From: Amia ocellicauda
Lineage: Eukaryota; Chordata; Actinopteri; Amiiformes; Amiidae
Assembly: GCF_036373705.1 (NCBI RefSeq)
Contig: NC_089856.1
Span: 9,635,001-9,699,000, forward strand
DNA: 64,000 nt
Direction: 5' to 3'
The position numbers were made by a program, and so were the translations under genes. Below the pieces are notes generated by a model. That model was not told the DNA's origin, made no database searches, and was given only the letters and a program-made list of their open reading frames with translations. Below are positions 12,801 through 23,487 of the stretch, piece after piece. Numbering within the stretch: the first letter of the stretch is position 1; the number at the start of each line of letters is the position of its first letter.

Positions 12801-15800
12801 TATGATTGATGTTAATGATAGTAGTAGTATTTATTCCCAAACAAGATGTTCGAGTCTGTATACGGAGTCAGGGCTATTTATATATGCGCGTTCATTCTTG
12901 TAATTGAACCAAAACAGAGCCGAGAGTAGCGTGTTTTAATTATATTAAAGTGAAGTACAAGCATGAGAAATTGTCACAAATTATTTTATAGTTTGTATGT
13001 ATAACGTGATGTTAATTTGTAAAATAAATGTATGTGTTGCAGAGGTGTACAGGATGAGAGAGGATTGTGCAAAATTACACCTTTTCCTGCAAGTTTCAGC
13101 CCTGGCTCCTCCCTCTCTCCCCTTGATGTGGCTGAATGTTGACTATGTGTTGGCAGGTGATCGGGACGCTGCCGTTTCTGGTGAACCCGGCCTCCCTGGC
13201 AGCAGCCTCAGCGGCGCCCCCTACCCTTCCCACCCAGAGCCTGCAGGTCCAGACTGTCGCGCCACAGCTGGTGCTCAATGCCCAGGGCCAGATCATCGCT
13301 ACCATCGGCAACGGCCCCAGCCCTGCCCCTGTGCTGACCAAATCCAGCATCACGCAAACCCCCGCCAAGCCGGCCTCACAGGTATCATACTGTACAGGCA
13401 CATACGGTGCCCTGCCGTTCAGGACACTACGCTACACAACTGAACATTGTATTTAACATTTTATTTGTTATTTTTGTGGCACACCCAAAATTAGAGAATT
13501 TGACAATGGTAAGAATTAATTAGGGTTGGTACCCTACTGATGTAACGCAATGGTGTGTGGGATGTAGGTCTCTCCTTTCAACACTGCAGTGTAGTCTCAT
13601 AGTGCAGAATAAAGCTTCTGAATGTTATTTAGGTGTTAAGGTAATTAATGTCTGTATGCAAAGAAGACTTTGAAGGTTTTTTTTTACATACAAAATTAGA
13701 AAACGTTGCTAAATATTACGTAGATATACAGATAAAAGTAAGAATCATCTCACAGTTACATTTTGGTTATTTAGAGAACACTTAGAGAAAAAAACATGGC
13801 AGACGCTTCTCTGAAACCACAATGATCCCAGTTCACAGTAACTAAAAATCTGTGCTAGTTATTGGAATATAATGCAGAAAAATATATACTTTTAGGGAAA
13901 CTTTCTGAAACTTGCTCTAATGCATTCAAACACAAGTTGTGGGATAAAATAAAGACAGTTAAAAGTATCAAACCACTGTGTGTGCAGTAAAAGAAGGGCA
14001 GAAATCATGGAGGAATATGCTATAAGAAATATTAAAGGGGAAACATCCACCTACTGGAGGAGGACCTCCTTCAAAATTTAAACAGACCACAGGATTAGGT
14101 ATTGAAATCTGAAGGGAGGAGTCTCCGATGTCTTAGGGGATTGCCGGTGGGCAGGACAGCTGAGTGTGTGTGAGCCAATGCTTTTCTACTGACTTAACTT
14201 GATTGGGTGTACATGTGTATGGGCATAGCTTGTAGGTGATGGCTATGGTTGGGGTTCAGGCTGCACACAGTGAAACAATACAATTCAGTGTGCTACACTG
14301 CCACACTATACTATACAATACACTACATAATAACACAACCAAGCACGGATCAATAAAGCACACACAGTTACCATAATGTACAGTCCCACACTCTTTGTTC
14401 CCCCGGGCTGCAGTGCCTTCGCCTCATTGCTTCTCTTGCTCTTCGGCCGCAGGGGACCGTGGTGACGGGGGCGACAGTTTCCCAGGCGCCAGTCATCATT
14501 GCGCCCCAGCCCCCCGCCGTGAAGACGGTGACAACCATCTCCAGCCCTTTGCCCATCACCTGCGGAGACTCCCCCACCGTGGGCCAGCTTGTCAGCAGTA
14601 AGGATCCTCCTCTTACTCCCTCTTTTGTAGGAGCTTCCGGCTTCCCAGCTGAAAATGACACAGAAATACACTTTATCGGTCACTGCCCACCGGAGCTTTC
14701 ATACCCCATGGTAGAGAGGTAGAAACATCAGGAGAAGATGCACTATTGTACATACATAGAATTGGATTTTTAACTAAGCCAACCTGTCTTTAAGTCCAGC
14801 TCTTTTAACCTCTCCCCAAGCCGAGCTAAAGTTTGGCTTCAACAAAGAAAATATAGTTATGCGCATCCATTTCCTCACTTGGTTTCTGGATGCTGTGTTG
14901 CTTGTTGTTTTAAATCAGTTTGATCAGCCTTGTTTTGTCCTTCTCTTCTTTTTGGTAGTCTGTTTTCCCCTTCCAAGTCAGGTTGGTGTGTGGCAGTAAA
15001 CTACCTACCCTCTGTCTGTCTCTGACCTGACCGCATTTCTATATCTGAGGTTGCTAAAAACTGAGCATGGGTATATTTGCATTGTTTTAGTTAGTGGGGG
15101 GGCATCCATAAGAAGAATAAGGTCCTTAACTTACTCCTTCCCCCCCACCAGAGCCTCAGCAGCCTGGGGCAGATGAGGAGGGCATCAACCTTGAGGAGAT
15201 CCGCGAATTCGCCAAGAACTTCAAGATCCGCCGGCTGTCGCTGGGCCTGACTCAGACACAGGTGGGCCAGGCGCTCACGGCCACGGAGGGCCCCGCCTAC
15301 AGCCAGTCTGCCATCTGCAGGTAGGGGTGCCCCCTGGCTCTCTTGTGTTGATGTGCTGGGTGTATTGCAATTAGATATTTCAGAATGTTTTAAACAACCA
15401 CCTAGACCAAATCTACACCAACCCTCGAATGGGAAAGGACATGCCTGTACCCTTTCATATTTCTTATTTACAAGCAGTAGAAAGTGACAGTAAATTAAAC
15501 TGCAATATGGTCTGGGTTTGTAATGTGCATTTTGATTTGATTTGGTCTAGGCCGTAGACTGTGCCTGTTATACAGCAAATGCTGCTGTGACCATTGTAGG
15601 ATAGCTGTACTTCCCAGTGTACAAAAGTAGAATTCCAGTCCCATTGTGATTTTATTGGTTTAACTAAAAATACCAGTGCTATACACGCTCACTGCAAGAA
15701 TAAAGCTTTTATTTTTGCACATCTGTTAAACCAGTTTTTCTGTCCTGTTTTTTTATCCAACTGCACCCTCAATTAATTAACTGAAACCTTAATTTAACTA

Positions 15801-16670
15801 ATAATTATCTTTATTACTAAAATTATTTTGGTGGTTCATATACTTTTACATTTAACCTAATGTCTCCAGCGGTTTAAAATTATTAATAAGCTCTGATTAG
15901 GCCAATTATTAGTTCAATTAAGGAATTGAGATAACAGAAAGTAGCAGGACACTGAGTCCCCAGGACCAAGATTTGGAACCGCTGTATTAAATTAAGGTGT
16001 TGAAAGTGTTTTAATCACTCTAAATGTGTTTTTATCTGTCCATCTTGCTCACCACATTAAAACTTAAAAGGCTTTTGTGGCGCTTTTTGATGACATCACG
16101 GTTGTGCTCGTGTTAAAGTTACATTAATAACTTGACCATTTCATTACCAACGTTAATATTCCACAGATGTGTTCAGTTTTCCTCTTGTTGGAGGAAACCC
16201 CAGTCAAATATGTAAATACCGCTTTCTTTTAAGAATACAAATGGGCCCTGGAGTCAACCTGGCAAGCTTTGTACACTGGCATCTACTGTATCCTTCACTC
16301 TCTCTCTTACTGCTCGGCCCCCAGGTTTGAGAAGCTGGACATCACCCCAAAGAGCGCCCAGAAGCTGAAGCCAGTGCTGGAGAAGTGGCTGGCTGAGGCG
16401 GAGCTGTGGAACCAGAAGGGCCAGCAGAACTTGATGGAGTTTGTGGGTGGCGAGCCATCCAAGAAACGCAAACGCCGCACCAGCTTCACCCCCCAGGCCA
16501 TCGAGGTCCTCAACACCTACTTTGAGAAGAACGCCCTGCCCACTGGCCAGGAGATCACTGAGATCGCCAAGGAGCTGAACTACGACCGGGAGGTGGTGCG
16601 TGTCTGGTTCTGCAACCGGAGGCAGACCCTGAAAAACACCAGCAAGCTCAACGTCTTCCAGATCCAGTAG
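5781..16670 (+). CDS. POU6F1: POU6F1, POU class 6 homeobox transcription factor (10 coding exons, 602 aa)
   Basis: Nuclear sequence-specific transcription factor of the POU family (Brn-5/mPOU class). Coding exons: 5781-5834, 9223-9400, 9553-9686, 9892-10117, 12037-12239, 12468-12596, 13157-13381, 14453-14597, 15152-15320, 16325-16670. The spliced length is 1809 nt, frame is continuous, and every junction is AG/GT. Residues 1-430 form a Q/A/T/V-rich, low-charge activation region containing two NAQGQ repeats. The POU-specific domain spans about 440-516 (core [20 protein letters not shown]). A basic linker SKKRKRR at about 533-539 leads into the homeodomain (about 535-593), with recognition-helix motif RVWFCNRRQ at 580-588. 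The length matches the roughly 611 aa long human isoform. The start is chosen because MDPEEM...LTVNEQ joins [15 protein letters not shown] as in that isoform; the ATG context GGACCATGG is strong. POU6F1 is preferred over POU6F2 from the C-terminus and from TFCP2 next door. Family function is known; target genes here are not visible. Confidence 0.95.
6793..6851 (+). repeat. (CTT)n-(TA)n composite microsatellite
   Basis: About 43 bp of pure pyrimidine TTC/CTT repeat abuts about 16 bp of alternating TA, followed by a short TTCTTCTT remnant. It lies in POU6F1 intron 1. Confidence 0.95.
7118..7345 (+). repeat. Probable tRNA-derived SINE fragment
   Basis: TGGCTTAATTGG at 7129-7140 matches an RNA polymerase III box A. 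About 40 bp downstream, GACCAGGATTCCCC is a weak box B. The following GC-rich 'body' differs in composition from the surrounding intron. The family is not identified. Confidence 0.45.
9223..9400 (+). CDS. POU6F1: POU6F1 coding exon 2
   Basis: Residues 19-77 plus one base. Acceptor is CTCCCCCCAG and donor is CAG|GTGGGT. It opens with [18 protein letters not shown], the conserved N-terminal block of long POU6F1 isoforms, and continues into an acidic/glycine-rich segment. Confidence 0.92.
9504..9526 (+). repeat. (CT)n microsatellite in POU6F1 intron 2
   Basis: About 11 CT units in the 152-bp intron. It may serve as part of the polypyrimidine tract for exon 3. Confidence 0.9.
9553..9686 (+). CDS. 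POU6F1: POU6F1 coding exon 3
   Basis: Residues 78-122, phase 1 in and phase 0 out. It ends [11 protein letters not shown] before donor CAG|GTGAGA, a block recognisable from vertebrate POU6F1. The preceding intron is only 152 bp and contains a (CT)n tract. Confidence 0.9.
9892..10117 (+). CDS. POU6F1: POU6F1 coding exon 4
   Basis: Residues 123-197. Contains [17 protein letters not shown] and [18 protein letters not shown], hydrophobic Q/T/V-rich activation-region blocks typical of the family. Donor is AAG|GTAAAA, ending in phase 1. Confidence 0.93.
11081..11766 (+). mobile_element. Truncated Tc1/mariner DNA transposon
   Basis: It begins with the Tc1-like terminal motif TACAGTGAGGGAAAAAAGTA, then jumps within about 30 bp straight into the middle of a transposase reading frame. 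The 5' third of the element (DNA-binding domain) is therefore deleted. No matching right-hand inverted repeat is visible after 11766, so the 3' end is also lost. It sits in sense orientation in POU6F1 intron 4. Confidence 0.9.
11103..11766 (+). pseudogene. Tc1/mariner transposase remnant (catalytic domain only)
   Basis: A frame open from 11103 encodes the DDE catalytic part of a Tc1-like transposase. The first Asp is in WSDETK, the second in [10 protein letters not shown], and the Glu in [11 protein letters not shown], with the glycine-rich [11 protein letters not shown] between them. The N-terminal paired-like helix-turn-helix region is absent. After NLVANY (about 11705) the frame runs into unrelated sequence and stops at 11766. 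The catalytic half is unbroken, suggesting a fairly young insertion, but the copy cannot be autonomous. Confidence 0.9.
12037..12239 (+). CDS. POU6F1: POU6F1 coding exon 5
   Basis: Residues 198-265. Starts [12 protein letters not shown] after acceptor CCCCCCAG and ends SINPAI before donor ATT|GTGAGC. A short (CAG)n run at about 12114-12129 encodes a glutamine stretch inside [13 protein letters not shown]. Confidence 0.92.
12468..12596 (+). CDS. POU6F1: POU6F1 coding exon 6
   Basis: Residues 266-308 (43 codons), phase 0 at both ends, so it could be skipped in frame. Starts [12 protein letters not shown] and ends IITNAQGQ immediately before donor CAG|GTAGGG. Confidence 0.94.
13157..13381 (+). 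CDS. POU6F1: POU6F1 coding exon 7
   Basis: Residues 309-383 (75 codons), phase 0 at both ends. Starts [14 protein letters not shown] and carries a second [13 protein letters not shown] unit that resembles the exon 6/7 junction. Confidence 0.94.
13382..14452 (+). other. POU6F1: POU6F1 intron 7
   Basis: 1.07 kb intron. 13780-13875 is a repeat copy that recurs at 41951-42050. The rest is AT-rich and unremarkable. Confidence 0.8.
13780..13875 (+). repeat. Dispersed repeat, copy A
   Basis: Shares ACATGGC(A/G)GA(C/T)GCTTCTCT, AGTTCACAGTAACT and AAAATCTGTGCTAGTTA in the same order and spacing with 41951-42050. Non-autonomous transposon origin is likely; the family is not identified. Confidence 0.7.
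14453..14597 (+). CDS. POU6F1: POU6F1 coding exon 8
   Basis: Residues 384-431 plus one base. Contains [16 protein letters not shown] and SPTVGQLVS, the linker just before the POU-specific domain. Acceptor is GGCCGCAG and donor is GCA|GTAAGG. Confidence 0.93.
15152..15320 (+). CDS. POU6F1: POU6F1 coding exon 9 (POU-specific domain)
   Basis: Residues 432-487. Encodes most of the POU-specific domain, beginning [20 protein letters not shown] and ending YSQSAIC with a split Arg codon. Donor is CAG|GTAGGG, phase 2. Confidence 0.97.
15321..16324 (+). other. POU6F1: POU6F1 intron 9
   Basis: 1.0 kb intron splitting the POU-specific domain. It contains a probable MITE (about 15770-15985) and two short repeats shared with TFCP2 introns (16077-16130 with 36000-36055; 16230-16279 with 29190-29239). 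Confidence 0.8.
15770..15985. repeat. Probable non-autonomous DNA transposon (MITE-like)
   Basis: AT-rich core with many AATTAATT/TAATTATT words, ending in a GGACCAAGATTTGGAACCGC stretch typical of MITE termini in fish genomes. Terminal repeats are too diverged to delimit with certainty. Confidence 0.35.
16325..16670 (+). CDS. POU6F1: POU6F1 coding exon 10 (end of POU domain, homeodomain, stop)
   Basis: Residues 488-602 and TAG. It completes the POU-specific domain ([16 protein letters not shown]), then the linker and the homeodomain with VWFCNRR, ending [11 protein letters not shown] long antisense open frame over this exon is a composition shadow. Confidence 0.97.
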
Positions 16671-18710
16671 GCCGCACCCTGGGGGACGCAGCGAGCTACT
16701 TGGTTGGAGTGGGTTTTGGGAGGTGGGGTGGGGGTGGTCAGGAGGGCTAGTATTTAGGAGGGATAACAAGAGATCCACACCTACAGCCACACCCGGGCCA
16801 AACTGAGATCCCTCTACTGTCCCCTGCCCACCACCCCCCTGCTCCCTTCTCCTCCTTCCTCTGCTCGTATCATTGGTACCGATAACCTACAATGCTGGTT
16901 GTCATCGTGTGTGAGAGTGTGCAATTTGTGCTCGTTGAATGAGAGTTGTGTGATTTGCGTCGATGTGCTCCACAAGGATCGTACTGGAGGATGACGGGAC
17001 TTTGGATCCAGTGCTAGAGCACCTGGAAGTCTTGACGTGGTTATTTCCCCAATGTAGGCGTTTCGTTGGCCACCGACCCCTTTCCTGAGTATGTATGTGC
17101 ATGCATGTGTGCGTAGGCCTCATCCAAAAGAAGGGAGATACTTTTGCACTTTGTTTCGATTCATCCTGGGAACTGGAAACTGTGTGTATCCCTGCTCACA
17201 GATTTTCATGAACCGTGACCCTATCTGAGTGAAGGAGCTTGGGGTCAGTGCACACTATCAACTCGGTTCAACAGTTGGATTCCAGAATCTGGAATATGGA
17301 ATTCCACACATAAGACTAATTGATGAGGTACAGTAGGGTTGAGGAAAAACAACCTTAAAACACCTTGAACTTAACATGCTACCCCAATTTCCCCTGAGGT
17401 CGCCACCAAGCCAACATGTGTGTCTATTGGTACGTGTATCTATTGTTTTAAATAGAGCAAATGAAAGGGGTTTTGGACATAGACCTTGAATGCAGCTGGT
17501 GGTTTTTCTCTCCCATTTTGCATTGAGTCAAAAAGGGTGTCATTATGCCCCCTTACCCAGCTCCCTACCCCAAACTAACCCACAAATGTAACAATGGAGA
17601 AACAGCACGGAGACCTATTTATGTAAAGGGTATAGTGATAGCAGCTTGGCAGTTGGGGGGATTAAAACACTCGCAAGGTGAAACTTACATTAGGAAACAG
17701 AAAAGCACTGGATCCATGCTGGTTGGGTGAGTTAGCAGCGGTTATTGAAACTCCGTAGCCAACATTCAACAGACTTAACGTGAAGGAAGAGGGCCTGGCA
17801 GTGTCTGTAGCTGTACAAGATCAGAAAGCCCCCTTTGTCATGAAGAGACATAAGGAGGGCCAGGACCCCGTATGAAAGAGTGCATACTGACACAAATGAA
17901 AGCGCAATGTATCTCCTTGCAAAGGTATCCCAAATGATAGGGAAGTTGGGAGTCCCCTCAAAGGCCTTGTTCCAAGGATCACCGTCAATCTCCTGAGGGA
18001 TGGATGTGGTTTTTCTTCAGGGCAGAAATCAATATGTTGAGCTTCTCCTTCGACAAGCAAAACCAAGACCTTCTCGTAAAGAAAACTCGGACTGAGTCAC
18101 TCACCTTCTGCTGCACTAACGGCCCGTCTGCCTTCAGAAAGGAGGCACCACACACAGCTTTTATCCAAATTACCACCTCTCCCATGCGGGATCCTGGTGG
18201 GGGAGGTTGGGGGGGCACAGACCCAATGGCGGTGATTGTCGGAGCCATTCCATGCACCCGAGCTCTGAACGCCAGGTCACCATAAACGTTATTGCACTTC
18301 ATTATGGACAAAGAAGGGCAGTGGTGAGGTGGGCTGGGGGAGTAGGGCGTTGATTAACAGTAGCTGCAATATAGTTATTATATAATTGAATGGCATGTAA
18401 GGTCAACCCCCTCCTCCCCACTCCTTAACAGATCAAGGAACTGTGGCAATGACAATCTTCTCTTTGCCCCCCCCTTCCCACACACACACAAATGCACACA
18501 AACGTACTCGAAGACATTCACACACACATTCTCCTTGCAACTCGGGGTCATCTGCAAGGTGAAGGCTGGGCAGCAGAATCTAATGGCAGCTGTGTGGAGT
18601 CGTGATTCGGCCAGGGACACGGCTCTCGAACACCTAAGCAAAGGTACTGTGTTTACATTGAACCCAAATGTATAAACAGGTACCCAACTAAGTCACTTTG
18701 CATACAAGTA

Positions 18711-18732
18711 TGAATGAATGAATGAATGAATG
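18711..18732 (+). repeat. (AATG)n microsatellite
   Basis: About five tandem TGAA/AATG units in the probable POU6F1 3'UTR. Confidence 0.9.
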
Positions 18733-19046
18733 ACTGAATAACCATGGGAGTTTGGACTTCAGGACACGGGTCTGTGAAATGGGATCCATGGTGTACATGC
18801 GCCTGTCACTGTGGCCCACGGTGGCAAAGTGAATCATCCCAAACACCTCCAGTCAGCTGTGACGAACTCCACATCGATCTCCCAAGGACCTAGGAGTATC
18901 GAAAGAGGAGAAACGAAAAGCCCATCTCGGTCTCGATGAACGTCTACTGGAATGGCTTCACACAATGACCTTTCTTTAAACCTTTTCGAAGAGATAAATT
19001 GACCTCCCCCACCCTCTTTTTCAAGCAGGTCACTCAAATATGTAAC

Positions 19047-19049
<3 letters not shown>

Positions 19050-19085
<36 letters not shown>
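19050..19085 (+). repeat. (AT)n microsatellite
   Basis: About 18 uninterrupted AT units, able to form a self-complementary hairpin if transcribed in the POU6F1 3'UTR. Confidence 0.95.
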
Positions 19086-19088
<3 letters not shown>

Positions 19089-20587
19089 TTTTTCTTTCAC
19101 AGAAGACTAAAAAGGTACTGACTCAGCTGGAGGTGATTTTATGGACTGAAATCGTATTTAATTTCATTTTTTTTGGTTGTTTTTGTTAACTTGTGTTAGC
19201 TTTTAAAACGAACAAGGCAAACATCATGCTGGCCACAGGAAGAATATATAAGAAAATACACACATACACTTTGGATATGTTCCAAAATATATATAGCAAT
19301 CCAGAATCCTGGTGTTGATATTGGTTTTTGCTGCTTTTTTAGAAACACAGAAGGCCATATTTACAAAGCACAGGCCTTCATGCATACTTCCTCCCAATAA
19401 AAAAAGAAAACAAACACAGAGTAGTGTCCAATAAACTTTTATGAGACTTATTTAAGAGCCCTGATTATCTTATTTTATTTTCCCCCTCCCTTTATGAGTA
19501 AGCGTGGGGAAGTTTCAAAAGTGGGAGGAAAGTATTTTATTAATGTGGCCAAGGGAGTAGGTTGGGGTTTAGAATATAAAGCTCTTATTCAGATACTTTC
19601 CAGTAGCTCCAGGACTCTTAAAGAGGAATTCAATTAAAAGACCTGTTACCAGAGTAACTCAGCGTTCACAAATTAGAGCAGTTGGAGCTCTCTTAACTCG
19701 GCTACTTTCTCCTCCTGAAATAAACTGTGTATTACATTTGACCCACAGGTTTAAATCCCAGGAGGTTGGTGTTGTGTAGAATAGTGGCATGAGGACTTGG
19801 TGCTAGAAACAATACACACCCTCTGTTGATGTTGCCAGCTTAATTATATATACAGATTGACAGCATTTAATGCCTTAAAGAGACAATTACACCACATTTC
19901 CTTCTGTTAGTTTCTGAACAGTGTGCATGTCATCCCAGCCATCCTAATGTTATTTAACATCCTAAGTAAGGACATTTATTTTAAATGGTAAAATGTTTAA
20001 AGTAACTTGTTTTGTGTGCTTCAGAATAGAGGTCTGGATTGCACATTACAATTAAGATACACTCGCCAACTCTTAACTCAATAGTTAAAAGAGTTGGCAC
20101 TTACACTGAGGTGTAGACTGGTATAACCGTTAGGATCCTGTTAATTAATTTACAATTGTAGTTCAGGACAGGACCAATGCAGTGTGTTGGTGTGTGTGAG
20201 AGATAAGACTACCCTTTTTTCCTTTATAGTGTAGTGGTTTCTTGACAGGTTGCAATGCCTGTACAGAATGCATTCTTTTGGAGTGACAGTTTATCCTGTT
20301 GTAAACAAGCAAGCAGACAAACACACACACAAACAGACAGCTTTATATATAAAACTAATTATATTTATTTTATTAATGTTATATAATATTTTTAAAGGTT
20401 CTAGTTGCTCCCTGTTTGGGTACACATTGGTTATGTAAAAAATAAAAATATGAATTAATAAATAATAATTAATAACATGCATACATATATACATACATAC
20501 ATAGATACCTGTGTCAGGTTAAAGATGTATCCTATAATGTATTGAGTTTTAAAACTTGGTCATCTGAGTTTGAGTTAATTTTTTGTT

Positions 20588-20593
20588 AATAAA
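20588..20593 (+). terminator. POU6F1: Candidate POU6F1 poly(A) signal
   Basis: AATAAA in GTTAATAAAGTCACTGAACC, about 330 bp before the TFCP2 promoter block. It is the last plausible signal for POU6F1 before the next gene. Confidence 0.4.
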
Positions 20594-20929
20594 GTCACTG
20601 AACCTAAAAAGGTAATGGATGCGTTTGTTTGTTTATTTATTAATTGATATCATGACATCTAGACTGTTATATTGGTTATGCACTTGGCTGGTCAAATAAG
20701 CTTGATAACAAATTCAGCTTTTTTAGCTCAAATATTCAACATGTCGAATGACACAAGACAAGACACATTTTATTGGTTCAGCTTGAGGCCAAGCATTTTA
20801 TATGAGGTTTGCAGCAGAGCCTTTCCATTATAAGGACATTAAAATAAAGATATATTCGGTGACGTTTAGGGGATTATTTTGCTCATTTGATAGTCAGATT
20901 ACAACAGAAGCCAAACGGATGCATCTGTC

Positions 20930-21350
20930 CAGCAAGTGCAATCTTCTTGGACATCGCAAAAAACCGTAAACAAAACACTCTGCGCCTTTAAAAAACAGAA
21001 ACCGCTCTTCCCACCCATTTCGCGAAAACGTCATCATTCATTTCCCTCTCCGCGGAAAGTCCCGCCTCCTATCCTGAAACGCCGGGCGTGATTGGTGCAG
21101 GATCGCCACAAAACTCGGAAGCCCGGCCGTGATTGGTCGACCCCTCTGTTATTCCGGAGCCGGGCGTGGCTAGCGCTGCGGGGTCAAATGTTTCAGGTAG
21201 GTAACTTCCTCCATGTTGCTCAGACGGACTGGGGAGAGAGGAGACGAGGGCCGGCGGATAAACAAACCCGCACAATGCGCAGTGCTGTAGACATTTCCTA
21301 GTTTACACAGAAGGGGATCTCCCGCCTAGTGTGAGCTGTCTATTCACCCT
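20930..21350 (+). promoter_or_regulatory. TFCP2: TFCP2 CpG-rich promoter
   Basis: A sharp rise in GC/CpG after AT-rich intergenic DNA. Palindrome TTTCGCGAAA (E2F-like) at 21018-21027 is followed by ACGTCA at 21028-21033. Two inverted CCAAT boxes (ATTGG at 21091-21095 and 21132-21136) each lie in a GGGCGTGATTGG-like context 41 bp apart, then GGGCGTGG at about 21162. There is no TATA box. A donor-like CAG|GTAGGT at 21196-21202 may end a non-coding first exon. Motif identities are established; use in this gene is inference. Confidence 0.6.
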
Positions 21351-21788
21351 CCCCGATCCTGATTTCAGTTGTTTTTGCATTGCAACCTGTTTATCGTGCG
21401 GTGCGGAGAAGAATGCGGTGCATGTAAACTTTTTTCTTTTCTCCCTTTTCTTCTCGCCAGCTGTCTAGCATTAAGGGTTTGCGTTTGTTTTTAAGTGGGG
21501 ACATTAAAAAAGGTGTATTTGTAACGGGGGGGGGGGGATTTTGTTTAAGGTATAGGAGCAGCAACAAAGGGGATAAACGGAAATAGTGTGTGTTTGAAGA
21601 AGCATTATGGTGGGAGCGAGTTAAGACGGATATTTTGACTTTTGTTGCATACCTGGACAGCAGCACATACTGTAGAAAGCGTTAGTAAATATCGACGTGT
21701 GTGTGTGTGTTATTAATATCATAGTCCAGGCACGTCGGGGTGGCCCGGTTTCTTGGGATTGACGTGTGTGTTTGGTGTCTCTGCTCAG

Positions 21789-21915
21789 GCACAATAAGAG
21801 AAGCCAGGAGCCCGCGTAGCTGCCCGTCCCGTCTGGAGTTGGACTTCTGCCGCGGCGTGCTGTCTCCGGCCGGGCTCGACTCGGACTCGGACCCGAGGCC
21901 CCGCTCTCGTCGGCC
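21789..21915 (+). other. TFCP2: Probable TFCP2 5'UTR segment
   Basis: CpG-rich leader immediately upstream of the TFCP2 start. An acceptor-like GTGTCTCTGCTCAG ends at 21788, so this may be an internal exon or part of a longer unspliced leader. Confidence 0.4.
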
Positions 21916-22037
21916 ATGGCGTGGGCGCTGAAGCTGCCGCTGGCGGATGAGGTGATCGAGTCGGGGCTGGTGCAGGACTTCGATGCCAGCCTCTCCGGGA
22001 TCGGGCAGGAGCTCGGAGCCGGGGCGTACAGTATGAG
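21916..22037 (+). CDS. TFCP2: TFCP2 exon 1
   Basis: Residues 1-40 plus two bases, containing [19 protein letters not shown]. Donor is GAG|GTATGT. It lies inside a CpG-rich stretch (about 21780-22200). Confidence 0.96.
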
Positions 22038-23454
22038 GTATGTGGCCTGGGAGTTGTTAGAGTAAGAGGCTGGCCGTGCGGGGAGTGGATGCGGGGGCGC
22101 TGGGATCGCAGGTCGCACCGATCTGCACCTCTGGACCAATGACGGGACGGGCGAAGGGCAGGTCTGTGCAGAGGAGCGGGGTATTGGGCAACTACCGCCT
22201 TGTCAATCCGCAGTCCTGAAGTTTTCAATTCTGTACACCCAGACACACGACGTATGCTACCTCTATTTAAGTCTCATTTGTGTCCTGGTGGTGGGGGGTA
22301 AGGAGGGGTGTTTACATCCAGCTACATCAAAGCTGCCCTCCTTGGGAATCTCCCACTTGTTGCTTTCCTGGATCCCTCCACCCAAACGGGAGGAGTGTTC
22401 AGACAGAAGGCTCCTTTTCTGTGTGCATTTATCAGTTTCACACTAGATGACATGTGGCTTGTGCTCTTTACATCTATACAAGTCAGCTTCTATATATTGT
22501 TACATTGTAGTCGATCAATACAGCACTTGTAAGAGGGAGCAACCTGTTCAACAGACCAGTTTACTAGTAATTCACAGAAATGTACGGCTTAACTGAAATT
22601 TAACTGAAACTTTCGCCACAGGCCCTACTCCCCCCCCCCCGCTTCCTGAAACTAGTTTAACAGATGCAGTTTTTGGTGTATTCGTTCAGGAGTTGATCTT
22701 CCCAATTGGATTAGGGTATTTTAATAGGCAGGGTAACCATTTGCTCACTTTACATGCATATGGGACCCCAGCCAAATTATTTCTGAAACTGTAGTGTTGA
22801 CTGGGCAGGGTTTGATTTGTGTGGTTGTTTTAAAGTCCCCATCTCCAAGTATCTTGAAATGTTTGGATGTTATAGGACTTCTCTTACTAAAAATGTATGT
22901 GCTGCCCCTCATTTCACTCATACCTCCTTTTGTAAGAACCCTCTAACTTTGAGATTGTGCTGGATGGTTAGATATATTTGCAGTGCTCTTGAAATATTGT
23001 CAAGATTGTGTTCGCTCCCCTTCATCAAGGTTGAGTGCTTCTTATCGCTTCTCGACCCCTCACCCTCCCCATTCAGACTTGCCTGTTTGTGATCTTCACA
23101 ACCACTACAGAACTGTCCGCTTCACAGGCGCAGAAGATCTAGGCAAGTTGGGTATATAGTGAATAGGTAGAGCTGCAATTTAAAAGGGTTCACCTTGATG
23201 ACCAGAGGGTTGTCCAATCTTAAAAGTATTTGTGGAAATATTTTTAATGCATTTGACCCCAAGTGTGGTGATCAATCATCAAGGATGATAGCCTTGAGAT
23301 TTAGTATAAATGTAAGTACAGGAGATTCACATCATGATACAAAAAAAACCTCTTTTGAGGTTTCTTAAGCTCTAATATATGTAGCCTAAAGATGCTTTGC
23401 ACAATTTTTGCAGTTTGCATTTGAGTTTATGATCGTTATTCACCTGTTTACCAG

Positions 23455-23487
<33 letters not shown>

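Larger units (their letters stand above)
16671..20610 (+). other. POU6F1: Probable POU6F1 3'UTR and downstream sequence
   Basis: No coding exon recognised. Candidate AATAAA signals lie at 19397-19402, 19430-19435 and 20588-20593; the last sits in GTTAATAAAGTCACTGAACC, a typical poly(A) context. Long 3'UTRs are usual for this gene. Includes (AATG)n at 18711-18732 and (AT)n at 19050-19085. A 108-codon antisense frame at 17985-18311 is unrecognised. Confidence 0.5.

Noticed and set aside
16254..16790. 178-codon antisense open frame opposite the POU6F1 homeodomain exon
   Set aside because: Shadow of the conserved POU/homeodomain coding strand; L/G/V-rich composition, no recognisable domain.
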